From positions 1-35,616 of the forward strand of contig JAHWKT010000013.1 in NCBI GenBank assembly GCA_019347695.1: a stretch of 35,616 nucleotides of DNA, written 5' to 3'. This DNA is from Actinomycetota bacterium. Lineage in GTDB: Bacteria > Actinomycetota > Nitriliruptoria > Euzebyales > JAHELV01. Of the stretch, positions 18,694 through 27,768 are shown one piece after another. Made by a program: the position numbers and the translations under genes. Within the stretch, counting starts at the first letter, position 1. Every line of letters starts with the position of its first letter. Under the pieces are notes generated by a model. It saw only the letters and a list, made by a program, of their open reading frames with translations, searched no databases and was not told where the DNA came from.

Positions 18694-18703
18694 AACGCGC
18701 CCG

Positions 18704-19990
18704 CTACTCCACGCGTGGGTTGTCGATGTCGACGTCGTTGACCAGGATCAGCTCCTCGGCGCGCTCCGGGTCGAGGTCGAACAGGCTGCCGTCGGCCGTG
18801 CCGTCCAGCGCCGCCCACAGGATCGACCGCGCCTCGTTGACCAGCTTGCCGATCGACTTCTGCCCGATGTTGGTCGACGGACCGCCCTCGGTCTGCCCGC
18901 TGATCTCGACCAGCACGCTGCCGCCGGCCACCGTCTCCCCGGCGGCGATGCGCTCGTTGCCCAGCAGGCCGTACGCATTGCGCGCGATGCCGGGGAAGTC
19001 ACCGCCGACGTAGCGGGTCATCTCCGAGTAGCCGAGCTCCAGTGAGCGCAGCTTCATCGCCAGGGCGAGCTGCTTGGACAGGTCACGCGACTGCTCGTTG
19101 ACGTCATCGTTGGTCGGCCACAGCACCGACGAGGTCACACGTCGATTCGGCCGGTTGGCGTCATCGCCCGCCGGATCCTCCACGACGGCGCTGATGCCCT
19201 GGTTGTGCACGTCGATGACCCAGATCGGCTGATAGGTCTCGTACGTCTCGAGCACCGCGACCGCCTCGGGCACCGGGTTCTGGTCCGGGTCGAAGTGCAC
19301 GCCACCCAGGCCGGGGTTGCACCGGATCTGCCAGCTGTCGCTCCACTCGGGCCAGTGGTAGCGGTTGATGTCATAGCTCCACGCGACCGTGCCGTCAGAC
19401 AGGTCGATATCGGTGGTGAAGACCCCACGGCCCTGGTCCAGCCGGCTGGGGATCACGTTGCCCGCGGTGTCGAAGCAGCTGCGCGAATCACGCTCGGGCG
19501 CGCTGAAGTCGAGGTTGCCGCGCTCGGGGATCGTGCTGCCGTCGGGGTTCACCCGCGGCACGACCAGTACGTACAGCTCGTCGAGGATCGTGCGCGCATC
19601 CCTGCTGTTGTTCGACAACTTCTTGATGATGCTCAGCGCGGCCTCGGTGCCGTGCGGTTCGTCCCCATGCTGCTGCGTGATGATCAGCACCGGCGTCTTG
19701 CTGGGATCACCGATCTTGGCGAGCCAGATGTCCCGGCCCTGCCCGGTGACACCGGCGGACTCGACCTCGACCGCATCGGACTGCCGGTCGATCTTCGTGA
19801 GCTGATCGGTCAGCTCCTCGTAGCTCGAGAACGCCTCCAGCGACAGTGTCTGATCGGGGCTGGCCCACGGCCCGCCCGGTTGTACTGGATCCGGCGGCGT
19901 CTGCGCGACGGCCACGCTGGCGAGCAGCACACAGACCAGTGCTGCCAGCGCGATGATCAGGGGTCGACGCATCGTTCGGGGCGTATACAT
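18704..19990 (-). CDS. Secreted M14-family zinc carboxypeptidase
   Basis: Signal peptide; zinc-site motif 'QQHGDEPHGTEA'; 'VPRVNPDGS'; 'VIDVHNQG'; late 'LVEISGQT'. Confidence 0.88.
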   Translation of the reverse strand: MYTPRTMRRPLIIALAALVCVLLASVAVAQTPPDPVQPGGPWASPDQTLSLEAFSSYEELTDQLTKIDRQSDAVEVESAGVTGQGRDIWLAKIGDPSKTPVLIITQQHGDEPHGTEAALSIIKKLSNNSRDARTILDELYVLVVPRVNPDGSTIPERGNLDFSAPERDSRSCFDTAGNVIPSRLDQGRGVFTTDIDLSDGTVAWSYDINRYHWPEWSDSWQIRCNPGLGGVHFDPDQNPVPEAVAVLETYETYQPIWVIDVHNQGISAVVEDPAGDDANRPNRRVTSSVLWPTNDDVNEQSRDLSKQLALAMKLRSLELGYSEMTRYVGGDFPGIARNAYGLLGNERIAAGETVAGGSVLVEISGQTEGGPSTNIGQKSIGKLVNEARSILWAALDGTADGSLFDLDPERAEELILVNDVDIDNPRVE

Positions 19991-20174
19991 CGGTGAGTCC
20001 TTATCTGTGTTGGGACCCCAACGTCAACGGGGCCCGGCTTGATTGGGGGGATTGTTCCTTGTTCTCCTCGGCGGTTGACGCGGGGGGGTCGTTTCTTCGG
20101 TAGCTGCCGGGGTTGGCGCCGGGCCGGCGATGGTGTGCAAGGTGGAGCGCCCGCAGGCGGCAGCCGAGGACGTA

Positions 20175-20197
20175 CGACCTTGACACCGTCAAGGTCG
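20175..20197. promoter_or_regulatory. Palindrome CGACCTTGAC-ACC-GTCAAGGTCG, candidate operator
   Basis: Perfect 10-bp arms with 3-nt spacer in the non-coding region upstream of the M14 gene; contains TTGAC on both strands. Confidence 0.4.
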
Positions 20198-20419
20198 GCG
20201 CAACGCTGCTGGCAGCGAAGAAGCGACGCCAGTGGTGGGGGTCAGACCATGGCGGTCACCACCTTCGAGCGCACGGTGGTGATGGTCGTGCGTGCCAGGT
20301 GCCCGGCCTTATCTGGGTGCTCGCGCCCGGCGGTGGACGCGGCGACAAGATGATCGATGGGGTGACCCCCGGCGTGCGCGGCCGCTCGGTCTTTCCGGGA
20401 CGTCCACGCCGAAGCTGGC

Positions 20420-21414
20420 CCGGCCGGAAGTTCACGTAGGCACCGCGCGTGAACGGATCGTTCGCCCAATCGGTTGCGAGATTGAACCCCGTGTAGGCCT
20501 CGCGGGCGCCGTCGATCACGCTGTCGAACCGACGGACCAGGGTGCGTGCCGAGGGCCGCTTGCCGACCTCGTCGCCGCCCAAGAAGAACGTCAACGCACC
20601 GTCGGGCCGGTCGTCCTGTCGCTGGGTGCCGTCCCAGGCCGCCGAGTACCCCTGGTCGGTCCACAGGCCATTGACGAAGCCGGCGGGACTGCGCCACACC
20701 TTGGGATCGAAGCCCGCGACGTCGGCGAACGTCAGCCGGTGGGACTGCGACAGCTCCTCGAACCGGACCAGCACGCGTCCGAGCTCCACCCGTTTCCCCA
20801 GCGCACTGGCGAGCGCCTCGGGGAGCTGGCCGACGCCACCCTCGACCACGAACGCCTCGTCGCTGTAGCCGGGCACCTCGACGTGGTCCCCGTCGACGGT
20901 CGGGAGCAGGAACAGCAGCTGCAGCGCCGAGGACTCGCTGGGCTCCACCCCGTACTCCGTGCGGATGGCGTTCTCCAACAGCTCCCGCGCGAACGGTGCA
21001 CCAAGCGTGTCGGCGTGCTGATCGAGGTAGTCGGTGACCGACAGCTGGTCGAAGCGTGGTGCCCACGTGCTCCAGTTCTCGTCGAGCAGCGTCAGCATGT
21101 CGGCGTGGTCGGTGTTGACGAACGACCCGCCGCGGTCGAGCACGTAGCCGGGCCCCGCCGTCACCGAGTGGCAGCGTCCGCCGACGCGGGTGCGCGCCTC
21201 GTACACCGTGGCGTCGTAGCCGAGCTTGCCCAGTTGATACGCCGCGTTGAGTCCTGCGAGCCCACCGCCGACGACCGCGATCCGCGACCCGGGGCCGAGC
21301 CTGGATCGTCGGCCCGGTCAAGGCAGCGCTGGCGATCCGCCCGCCGCTGGTCAGCGCCAGTCCACCGGCCGCAGCCGTGACCGTTCCGCGCCGCAGGAAC
21401 TTCCGGCGCGACAT
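20420..21414 (-). pseudogene. Tat-exported FAD amine oxidase, frameshifted and C-terminally truncated
   Basis: MSRRKFLRRGTVTAAAGGLALTSGG (start 21414); after a 1-nt shift near 21318-21320, SRIAVVGGGLAGLNAAYQLGKLGYDATVYEARTRVGGRCHS...DQGYSAAWDGTQRQ...ANDPFTRGAYVNFRPGQ, then no C-terminal FAD-binding end. Confidence 0.75.
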
Positions 21415-21701
21415 CACCGGCCCCGGACGTGCGACGGGCGCCGGTTGCCCGGCGCCCGTGAGGTTGTTCCGTCGTGCTGCTGAAGTGCTCGTACGACTGC
21501 TCTGAACTGCGGTGTGCGCCCCACGATGCCCCTCATGACCGCCTGCCACAGCCGATCTGCGTGACTGGTTGCCGCACACTATGCCAAGCACATGGACGAC
21601 TGGGCAAGGGCTAGTCCAGAATTATCACGACTACGGCGAGTCGGGGCCTTCTCAGCGGTTCGGCACGAGAGAAGGGGCCGAACGTGAAACGTGAGAGTCG
21701 G

Positions 21702-22280
21702 CTATTGCTGTGGTTCCTCATCGGAGACGAACTGGGCATCGATCTCGATGGTGACCTTCTTGCCCACAAGGATCCCACCGAGTTCCTGCGGTCCCTCCCA
21801 GGAGAGGCCGAAGTCGTGACGGTTGATCGAGGTGGACGCCTCGAACGCCGCGCGCTTTCCGGGCCCCATCGGGTTGTCCATGACGCCGAGGTACTCGACG
21901 TCGAGCGTGACGGGCTGCGTGGTGCCACGGATCGTCAGCTCGCCCTCCATCGTCCAGTCGTCGCCGTCGCGCTCGATCCGTGTGCTGCGGAAGGTCAGCT
22001 CGGGATGGTTCTCGACGTCGAGGAAGTCCGCCGACTTGAGGTGCGCGTCGCGGTCCGGCTGGTTGGTGCTGATGCTCGACGCATCGATGGTCACCTCGAC
22101 GTGGGAATCGGACGGGTCCTCGGCGATCGTCAGGGTGCCCTCGAGGCTGTCGAACCTGCCGCGCACCTTCGACATGCCCAGGTGGCGCGCCGAGAAGTTG
22201 GCGCTCGTGTGGGCGGCGTCAGTGTGCCACGTCCCAGTGCCGGGCAGCTGTCCGGTGCCGGCTGTCTCAGTTGCGCTCAT
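21702..22280 (-). CDS. YceI-family protein
   Basis: 'GTWHTDAAHTSANFSARHLGMSKVRGRFDSLEGTLTIAED...DRDAHLKSADFLDVENHPELTFRST' is YceI-like. Confidence 0.93.
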   Translation of the reverse strand: MSATETAGTGQLPGTGTWHTDAAHTSANFSARHLGMSKVRGRFDSLEGTLTIAEDPSDSHVEVTIDASSISTNQPDRDAHLKSADFLDVENHPELTFRSTRIERDGDDWTMEGELTIRGTTQPVTLDVEYLGVMDNPMGPGKRAAFEASTSINRHDFGLSWEGPQELGGILVGKKVTIEIDAQFVSDEEPQQ

Positions 22281-22318
22281 TGCGTAGACCTTTGGGTTGA
22301 TGGCGTTGTGGGTACAAT

Positions 22319-22364
22319 AACCGGACCTAAGTCCGGTTAAACCCACTATGCGGACCGGAGTCCG
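22319..22364. promoter_or_regulatory. Two CGGAC-N4-GTCCG operators between yceI-like and tetR-like genes
   Basis: AACCGGAC-CTAA-GTCCGGTT (22319-22338) and CGGAC-CGGA-GTCCG (22351-22364), centres 29 bp apart. Confidence 0.8.
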
Positions 22365-22962
22365 ATTGTCAATCGAGCAGCACCTGCCGATCGCCGGCCA
22401 GCCGCCCCCGGAACGAGCCGACGCGGCCCGCAACCGCGCCCGCATCCTGGCGGCGATGCGCGAACTGCTCATCGAGCGCACCCCTTGCGCGATCTCGATC
22501 GACGACGTCGCCGCCGCCGCAGGTGTCGGCAAGGGCACCATCTACCGTCGCTTCGGCGATCGCGGCCGGCTGATGCAGGCGTTGCTCGACGAGCGCGAGA
22601 AGGCATTCCAGGCCGCGGTGCTCTCGGGCGCGCCACCGCTCGGGCCAGGCGCCGGCCCCTGCGAGCGGCTGATCGCTTTCCTGTGCGCACTGGTCGACCA
22701 ACTGGAGGACGTTGGCGACCTGATCGCCGAGGTGGAGACCGGACAGCAGTGGCTGGTCAGCCCGCCGCAGCGGTTCCGCCGGCTGCACGTGCGCGTGCTG
22801 CTGTCCGACGCCAGGCCCGACCTCGATGCCGAGGCTATCGCTGAGGCCCTGCTCGCGCCGCTGAACGCCGAGAGCTACCACCACCAACGCCGCCACGCCG
22901 GCCACTCACCGGAGCGGATCAAGGGCGCGTTGCAGGCGCTGACCACGGCGCTGCTCACCTGA
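22348..22962 (+). CDS. TetR-family regulator
   Basis: HTH 'AISIDDVAAAAGVGKGTIYRRFGDRGRLMQALLDE'. The start may be the TTG at 22366 because the ATG overlaps operator 2. Confidence 0.9.
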   Translation: MRTGVRLSIEQHLPIAGQPPPERADAARNRARILAAMRELLIERTPCAISIDDVAAAAGVGKGTIYRRFGDRGRLMQALLDEREKAFQAAVLSGAPPLGPGAGPCERLIAFLCALVDQLEDVGDLIAEVETGQQWLVSPPQRFRRLHVRVLLSDARPDLDAEAIAEALLAPLNAESYHHQRRHAGHSPERIKGALQALTTALLT

Positions 22963-23004
22963 GGAGTCACCGGCCGTCGCGGACTGGGACCCGAGCATGC
23001 GCTG

Positions 23005-23049
23005 GCGCAGCTGAAGGACCCGGATGGCAACATCTTCGGCCTCAGTTGA
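23005..23049 (+). pseudogene. Remnant of a VOC/glyoxalase C-terminus
   Basis: Reads ...ALAQLKDPDGNIFGLS* with no upstream body; 'KDPDGN' is the usual VOC C-terminal motif. Confidence 0.45.
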
Positions 23050-23118
23050 ACTCGCACGCACCCATACCTAGAGATCTTCTCCAGATAATCACGATATCCA
23101 TAAGTATGCTGGTTGCAG

Positions 23119-23529
23119 ATGAGCAGCGACGAGACCGATGACACCCTGCGGATCGGGCAGGCCGCCGCGCTGCTCGGCGTGAGCGTCGACACCGTCCGAC
23201 GCTGGGAGGACGACGGCACCGTCGAGGTCGTCCGCAGCAGCGGCGGGCAACGCCTCGTGCGGCTGGCGGAGATCCGGCGCCTGCTCGGCGAGCGCCCACG
23301 CACCCAGCGCAGGGTCGCGGCATCGTCGGCACGCAACCAGCTCGACGCCATGGTCATCAACGTCGTCAAGGGCACCGCGGCGGCCAGCATCGAGATGCAG
23401 GCCGGCCCGTACCGGTTGGTCGCGTTGACCACCGCCGAGAGCGTCGATGACCTCGACCTGGCACCCGGGCGTCGGGTGGTCGCCTCGGTGAAGGCGACCA
23501 ACGTGGTCGTCGGTCTGCCGGAGGATTGA
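23119..23529 (+). CDS. HTH (MerR/excisionase-type) plus Mop/TOBE molybdate-binding regulator
   Basis: 'RIGQAAALLGVSVDTVRRWEDDG' HTH then 'ARNQLDAMVINVVKGTAAASIEMQAG' Mop domain. Confidence 0.85.
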   Translation: MSSDETDDTLRIGQAAALLGVSVDTVRRWEDDGTVEVVRSSGGQRLVRLAEIRRLLGERPRTQRRVAASSARNQLDAMVINVVKGTAAASIEMQAGPYRLVALTTAESVDDLDLAPGRRVVASVKATNVVVGLPED

Positions 23530-23536
23530 CGCTCGG

Positions 23537-24325
23537 ATGGGTTCGCTGCGGCGAGCGGTTGTCGTCGGTGCCTTGGCCGTCGCGCTGACCGCATGCGGGG
23601 CATCAGCCGACGTGACCGACCGCGCCGGCGCGCCGTCGGGCGGCGACATCGCGGGCGATGTCCTGGTGTTCGCCGCGGCGTCGCTGACCGACGCGTTCAC
23701 CGAGATCGGCGAGATCGTCGAGCGGCAGCATCCGCAGGTGACCGTGACGTTCAACTTCGCCGGCAGCCAGCAGCTGGCCACGCAGATCATCGAGGGGGCC
23801 CGCGCCGACGTGTTCGCCTCGGCGGATCAGGCCCAGATGGCGACGGTCGTCGACGCCGGCGCCGTCGCCGGGATCCCGGTCGTGTTCGCGCGCAACCAGC
23901 TGGCCATCGCGGTCGAGGCGGGCAATCCCGCCAGTGTGTCGTCGCTGCGGGACCTGCAGCGCGACGACGTCACCGTGGTGCTGGCGGCCGAGCAGGTCCC
24001 GGCCGGGCGGTACACGCGGGAAGCGCTCGACCGCGCCGGCGTGACACTGGCGCCGGTGTCACTCGAGACCGACGTGCGGGCGGTGCTGACGAAGGTCGCG
24101 CTCGGCGAGGTTGATACCGGGATCGTCTACACCAGCGATCTCGCCGCCGCCGGGGATCGCGTGGACGGCGTGGCGATCCCCGACGAGCACAACGTGACCG
24201 CCACCTACCCGATCGCCACGCTGGCCACCGCCGAGAACCCCGCGGGTGCCCAGACCTTCATCGACGCGGTGCGTTCGGACTCCGGCCGGACGGTGCTCAA
24301 GCGCGCCGGGTTCGGCGCTCCATGA
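23537..24325 (+). CDS. modA: Molybdate ABC transporter substrate-binding lipoprotein
   Basis: 'VLVFAAASLTDAFTEIG', 'FNFAGSQQLATQI..GARADVFASAD'. Confidence 0.95.
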   Translation: MGSLRRAVVVGALAVALTACGASADVTDRAGAPSGGDIAGDVLVFAAASLTDAFTEIGEIVERQHPQVTVTFNFAGSQQLATQIIEGARADVFASADQAQMATVVDAGAVAGIPVVFARNQLAIAVEAGNPASVSSLRDLQRDDVTVVLAAEQVPAGRYTREALDRAGVTLAPVSLETDVRAVLTKVALGEVDTGIVYTSDLAAAGDRVDGVAIPDEHNVTATYPIATLATAENPAGAQTFIDAVRSDSGRTVLKRAGFGAP

Positions 24326-25122
24326 GCAGATCACGATCGAACGAGCCCCCTGCGCCACTGGGCATCGGGGTGCTCGGCGCGCTGGCTGTGGTGTTCCTGA
24401 CGCTGCCACTGGTCGGTCTCGCCTCCCGCGCACCGTGGTCGGACATCCCCACGCTGCTGACCGATCCGGCGGTACGCACCACGCTGCGGCTGTCGCTGAC
24501 CGCATCGCTTGCGGCGCTGCTGCTGTCGACGGTGCTCGGCGTGCCGCTCGCGTGGCTGCTCGCGAGAACGCGGTTCCCCGGCTGGCGCCTGGTCCGCGCA
24601 CTCGCGGTGCTGCCGATGGTGCTCCCGCCGGTGGTCGGCGGTGTCGCGCTGCTGCTGGCCTTCGGGCGGCGTGGCCTGTTCGGTCAGATCCTGTTCGAGG
24701 CCACCGGCTGGTCGCTGCCATTCACCACACTCGGCGTGATCGTGGCCGAAACCTTTGTCGCGATGCCGTTTCTGGTGGTCACGGTCGAGTCCGGACTGCG
24801 GTCGCTGGACCGACGCTACGAGGAGGCCGCCGCGACGCTGGGAGCATCCCGCTGGACCATCCTGCGCACCGTCACGCTGCCGCTGATCGCGCCATCGCTG
24901 GCGGCCGGCATGGCGCTGTGCTGGGCACGGGCGCTCGGCGAGTTCGGTGCGACGATCAGCTTCGCCGGCAACCTGCCGGGCCGGACCCAGACGATGCCGC
25001 TCGCGGTGTACCTCCAGCTCGAGTCGAACCCGCCGGCCGCGTACCTGCTGAGCTTCGTCCTGCTGGTCGTCTCGATCGGCGTGCTGGTCGGTATGCGCGA
25101 CCGGTACCTGGGTCAGCCGTGA
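24322..25122 (+). CDS. modB: Molybdate ABC transporter permease
   Basis: 'LPMVLPPVVGGVALLLAFGRRGLFG' and 'RALGEFGATISFAGNLPGRTQTMPLAVY'. Confidence 0.95.
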   Translation: MSRSRSNEPPAPLGIGVLGALAVVFLTLPLVGLASRAPWSDIPTLLTDPAVRTTLRLSLTASLAALLLSTVLGVPLAWLLARTRFPGWRLVRALAVLPMVLPPVVGGVALLLAFGRRGLFGQILFEATGWSLPFTTLGVIVAETFVAMPFLVVTVESGLRSLDRRYEEAAATLGASRWTILRTVTLPLIAPSLAAGMALCWARALGEFGATISFAGNLPGRTQTMPLAVYLQLESNPPAAYLLSFVLLVVSIGVLVGMRDRYLGQP

Positions 25123-26234
25123 CGATCGACAGCACGGGCTCATCGGACCAGATGTCACGCAGTGGCGCCGGAGGATCCACGGCTGCCGGCCTGTACGTCG
25201 ACGTCCGGGCGCTGCGCGGGGACTTCGCGGTGGAGGCCACGCTGGCGGTCGCCGACGAGACGGTCGCCATCGTCGGACCCAACGGGGCGGGCAAGTCCAC
25301 GCTGCTGCGCTGCATCGCCGGGCTCATGCCACCGACGAGCGGGCGGATCACGCTGCATGACCGCGTCCTCGACGACGCGGACGTTGGCATCCACGAACCA
25401 CCCGCGCGCCGCGGGATCGGCGTCGTGTTCCAGGAGTACCTGCTGTTTCCCCACCGCTCGGCGCTCGACAACGTGGCCTATGGGCTACGCGCCCAGGGGC
25501 ATCGTGCGGGGGCGGCGCGGCGGCGCGCCCATGGCCTGCTCGACCGTGTCGGCCTTGCGGCGCAGGCGGCGCTGCGGCCCGCCCAGCTGTCGGGAGGGCA
25601 GGCCCAGCGGGTCGCGCTGGCCCGCGCGCTGGCGATCGACCCGGCGACGCTGCTGCTCGACGAACCGCTGGCGGCGCTCGACATCGACGCACGCCAGGAC
25701 ATCCGCCGTCGGCTGCGCGCCCACCTCCGCGACTTCCGTGGCCCGGCGCTCGTCGTCACCCACGACCCGGTCGAGGCGGCGACACTGGCGGACCGCCTCG
25801 TCGTGCTCGAAGACGGCCGCATCACCCAGCACGGCACGATCGACGACGTCACCCGTCGCCCGCGGTCCGCGTGGGCGGCGCGGCTGGCCGGGGTCAATCT
25901 CTACGAGGGGAGGGCGGCCGATGGCCACGTCACGTTGATCGGTGGCGGTCGGATCACGGCCGCCGGCGTCCCTGACGGCGACGTGTTCGTTGCGATCCCA
26001 CCCCGAGCGGTCGCGCTGTTCCGTGAGCTGCCAGCCGGGACACCACGCAACGTCTGGGCAGGCCGGGTCGACGGCTTCGACAGCTTCGGCGACCGGGTAC
26101 GCGTCCACCTCGCCGGCAGCCCCGCGATCACCGCGGAGATCACCCCGGCCGCGGCGGCCGACCTCGACCTCGCCCGCGGCGGTGCAGTGCACGCGGCGGT
26201 CAAGGCGACGGAGGTGACCACCTACCCGCGCTGA
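25119..26234 (+). CDS. modC: Molybdate ABC transporter ATP-binding protein
   Basis: GPNGAGKST, LSGGQAQR, LLLDEPLAALD, C-terminal TOBE-like region; GTG start at 25119. Confidence 0.93.
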   Translation: MTIDSTGSSDQMSRSGAGGSTAAGLYVDVRALRGDFAVEATLAVADETVAIVGPNGAGKSTLLRCIAGLMPPTSGRITLHDRVLDDADVGIHEPPARRGIGVVFQEYLLFPHRSALDNVAYGLRAQGHRAGAARRRAHGLLDRVGLAAQAALRPAQLSGGQAQRVALARALAIDPATLLLDEPLAALDIDARQDIRRRLRAHLRDFRGPALVVTHDPVEAATLADRLVVLEDGRITQHGTIDDVTRRPRSAWAARLAGVNLYEGRAADGHVTLIGGGRITAAGVPDGDVFVAIPPRAVALFRELPAGTPRNVWAGRVDGFDSFGDRVRVHLAGSPAITAEITPAAAADLDLARGGAVHAAVKATEVTTYPR

Positions 26235-26274
26235 CATCGACGCGCCGCGCCCGCCGGGTGGAGACGAGCGCTCG

Positions 26275-26312
26275 GACAGGGGCCGCGGCCGCAGCTGGTC
26301 ACAGCCCCTGTC
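26275..26312. terminator. Bidirectional terminator-like hairpin
   Basis: GACAGGGGC (26275-26283) / GCCCCTGTC (26304-26312) between convergent genes. Confidence 0.5.
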
Positions 26313-26352
26313 GGAGACGCGCGGTGGGCACAGCCGCGCCCAGATGGACGAC

Positions 26353-26665
26353 TCAGTGCGCTTCGAGGGTGCCCGCAAGGATGACGGTGCTGTCCGGCGC
26401 GGTGACCGTGACGTCGTCGCCGTCGGTCAGCGCGGGCACATCGTCGCCCCTTGTCGGACCGCAGTCGCAGCCTGCCGTCGTTGTTGTCCTCCAGCTCGAT
26501 GGTGCCGACGGAGACGCCGTTCACCGCGACGTCGAGGATGGTGCCGGCGTCGAGGTTCACGTCCTGCACGGTGACCTCGAACTCGCGCTTCACCTCGTCG
26601 CCGTCGACCTGCTCGACGAACCGCGCGTCGCCTCTCGGTTCCTCGCCATCGATCTTGTCGCGCAT
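26353..26665 (-). pseudogene. Small acidic hypothetical protein with a single-base frameshift
   Basis: MRDKIDGEEPRGDARFVEQVDGDEVKREFEVTVQDVNLDAGTILDVAVNGVSVGTIELEDNNDGRLRLRSDKG, then after 1 nt DDVPALTDGDDVTVTAPDSTVILAGTLEAH*. Confidence 0.55.
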
Positions 26666-26792
26666 GCGCGCGTTCGTGACCGACCCTGCGCGGACGTCCA
26701 ATGATGGGCACGCATGGTCGTCGGTCCTGCAGGCGGGCACAGTCGCCCCCAGGCTCGCCCGCCGGGAGCCGATCGAGGAGGAAGGGCACGAC

Positions 26793-27707
26793 GTGCGACC
26801 GTTCGGGGTGGCCGGGACCGTCGATGGTGTGATCGACGAGCAGGCCCGCATACGCAGCGGCATCCGCGACCTCATGGTCGGCGTCACCGAGCAGCTGCCG
26901 TCGATCGTCACAGCGCTGATGGTGGTCGCGATCTTCGTGCTGCTGGCGTGGGCGGTCCGCCGTGGCGTGCGCCGACTGCTGCTCTGGCGCACCGGGCGGC
27001 CGAACTTCGCCGAGGTGCTGTCGCGCATCGCCCGCGCTCTGGTGATCGTGCTCGGCGTGCTGGTCGGCCTGGTGATCGCCGCACCGTCGGTCGACGTCGC
27101 CCAGATCGTCGGCGGCCTCGGCGTGAGCTCGATCGCGATCGGCTTCGCGTTCAAGGACATCCTGCAGAACTCGCTGGCTGGTCTGCTGCTGCTGTTTCGG
27201 GAGCCGTTCCGCACCGGTGACGAGATCGAGGTCGATGACTGGCGTGGCACGGTCGAGGCGATCACGATCCGCGAGACCCGCCTGCGCACCTTCGACAACC
27301 GCCGGGTGCTGCTGGCCAACACCGACATCTACGCCAAGGCCGTCGCCGTCCAGACGGCCTACCCGCGCCGGCGCACCACGCTGGCGATCGGCATCGACTA
27401 CGAGGGCGATCTGCCGCATGCGCAGGCCGTCGTCCTGGATGCGGCGACCGGTGTGGAGGGGGTGCTGGACGCCCCCGTACCCCACGCGCACTACACGACG
27501 TTCGCGACGTCGACTCTGACACTGGAGCTGCGCTACTGGACAGCACCGGACGAGGTGACCGTGAACATGGTGCGCGATCGAATGATCCGGCAGGTCAAGG
27601 CGGCGTGCGAGCGGGCCGACGTCGCTTTGCCCGCCGACATCGTGGAGGTCGACCTGCGGTCGGGTGCGCGCGACGTGCTGTCGGCGATCGGAGGCGGCGA
27701 CCGCTGA
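26793..27707 (+). CDS. MscS-family small-conductance mechanosensitive channel
   Basis: 'GLGVSSIAIGFAFKDILQNSLAGLLLLFREPFRTGDEIEVDDWRGTVEAITIRETRLRTFDNRRVLLANTDIY'; GTG start preceded by GAGGAGGAAGG. Confidence 0.93.
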   Translation: MRPFGVAGTVDGVIDEQARIRSGIRDLMVGVTEQLPSIVTALMVVAIFVLLAWAVRRGVRRLLLWRTGRPNFAEVLSRIARALVIVLGVLVGLVIAAPSVDVAQIVGGLGVSSIAIGFAFKDILQNSLAGLLLLFREPFRTGDEIEVDDWRGTVEAITIRETRLRTFDNRRVLLANTDIYAKAVAVQTAYPRRRTTLAIGIDYEGDLPHAQAVVLDAATGVEGVLDAPVPHAHYTTFATSTLTLELRYWTAPDEVTVNMVRDRMIRQVKAACERADVALPADIVEVDLRSGARDVLSAIGGGDR

Positions 27708-27768
27708 CCGAGGCGGCGCGGCGTCCGGAGCGGTTGCGACGGAGGTCCGGTGCGCGGAGGCTGAACCG

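Noticed and set aside
20001-20192. Possible ydaO (c-di-AMP) or cobalamin riboswitch before the M14 peptidase
   Set aside because: Only scattered short matches (CCGCCGAGGAGAAC); core consensus segments are not present in order.
20242-21591. 449-aa minus ORF as a single protein
   Set aside because: Only its Tat-signal start is plausible. The amine-oxidase body is in a different frame, so it was treated as a frameshifted pseudogene.
21647-21675. CCTTCTC/GAGAAGG hairpin as yceI terminator
   Set aside because: Only 7 bp with a 15-nt loop and no clear U-tract on the minus strand; too weak to list as a feature.
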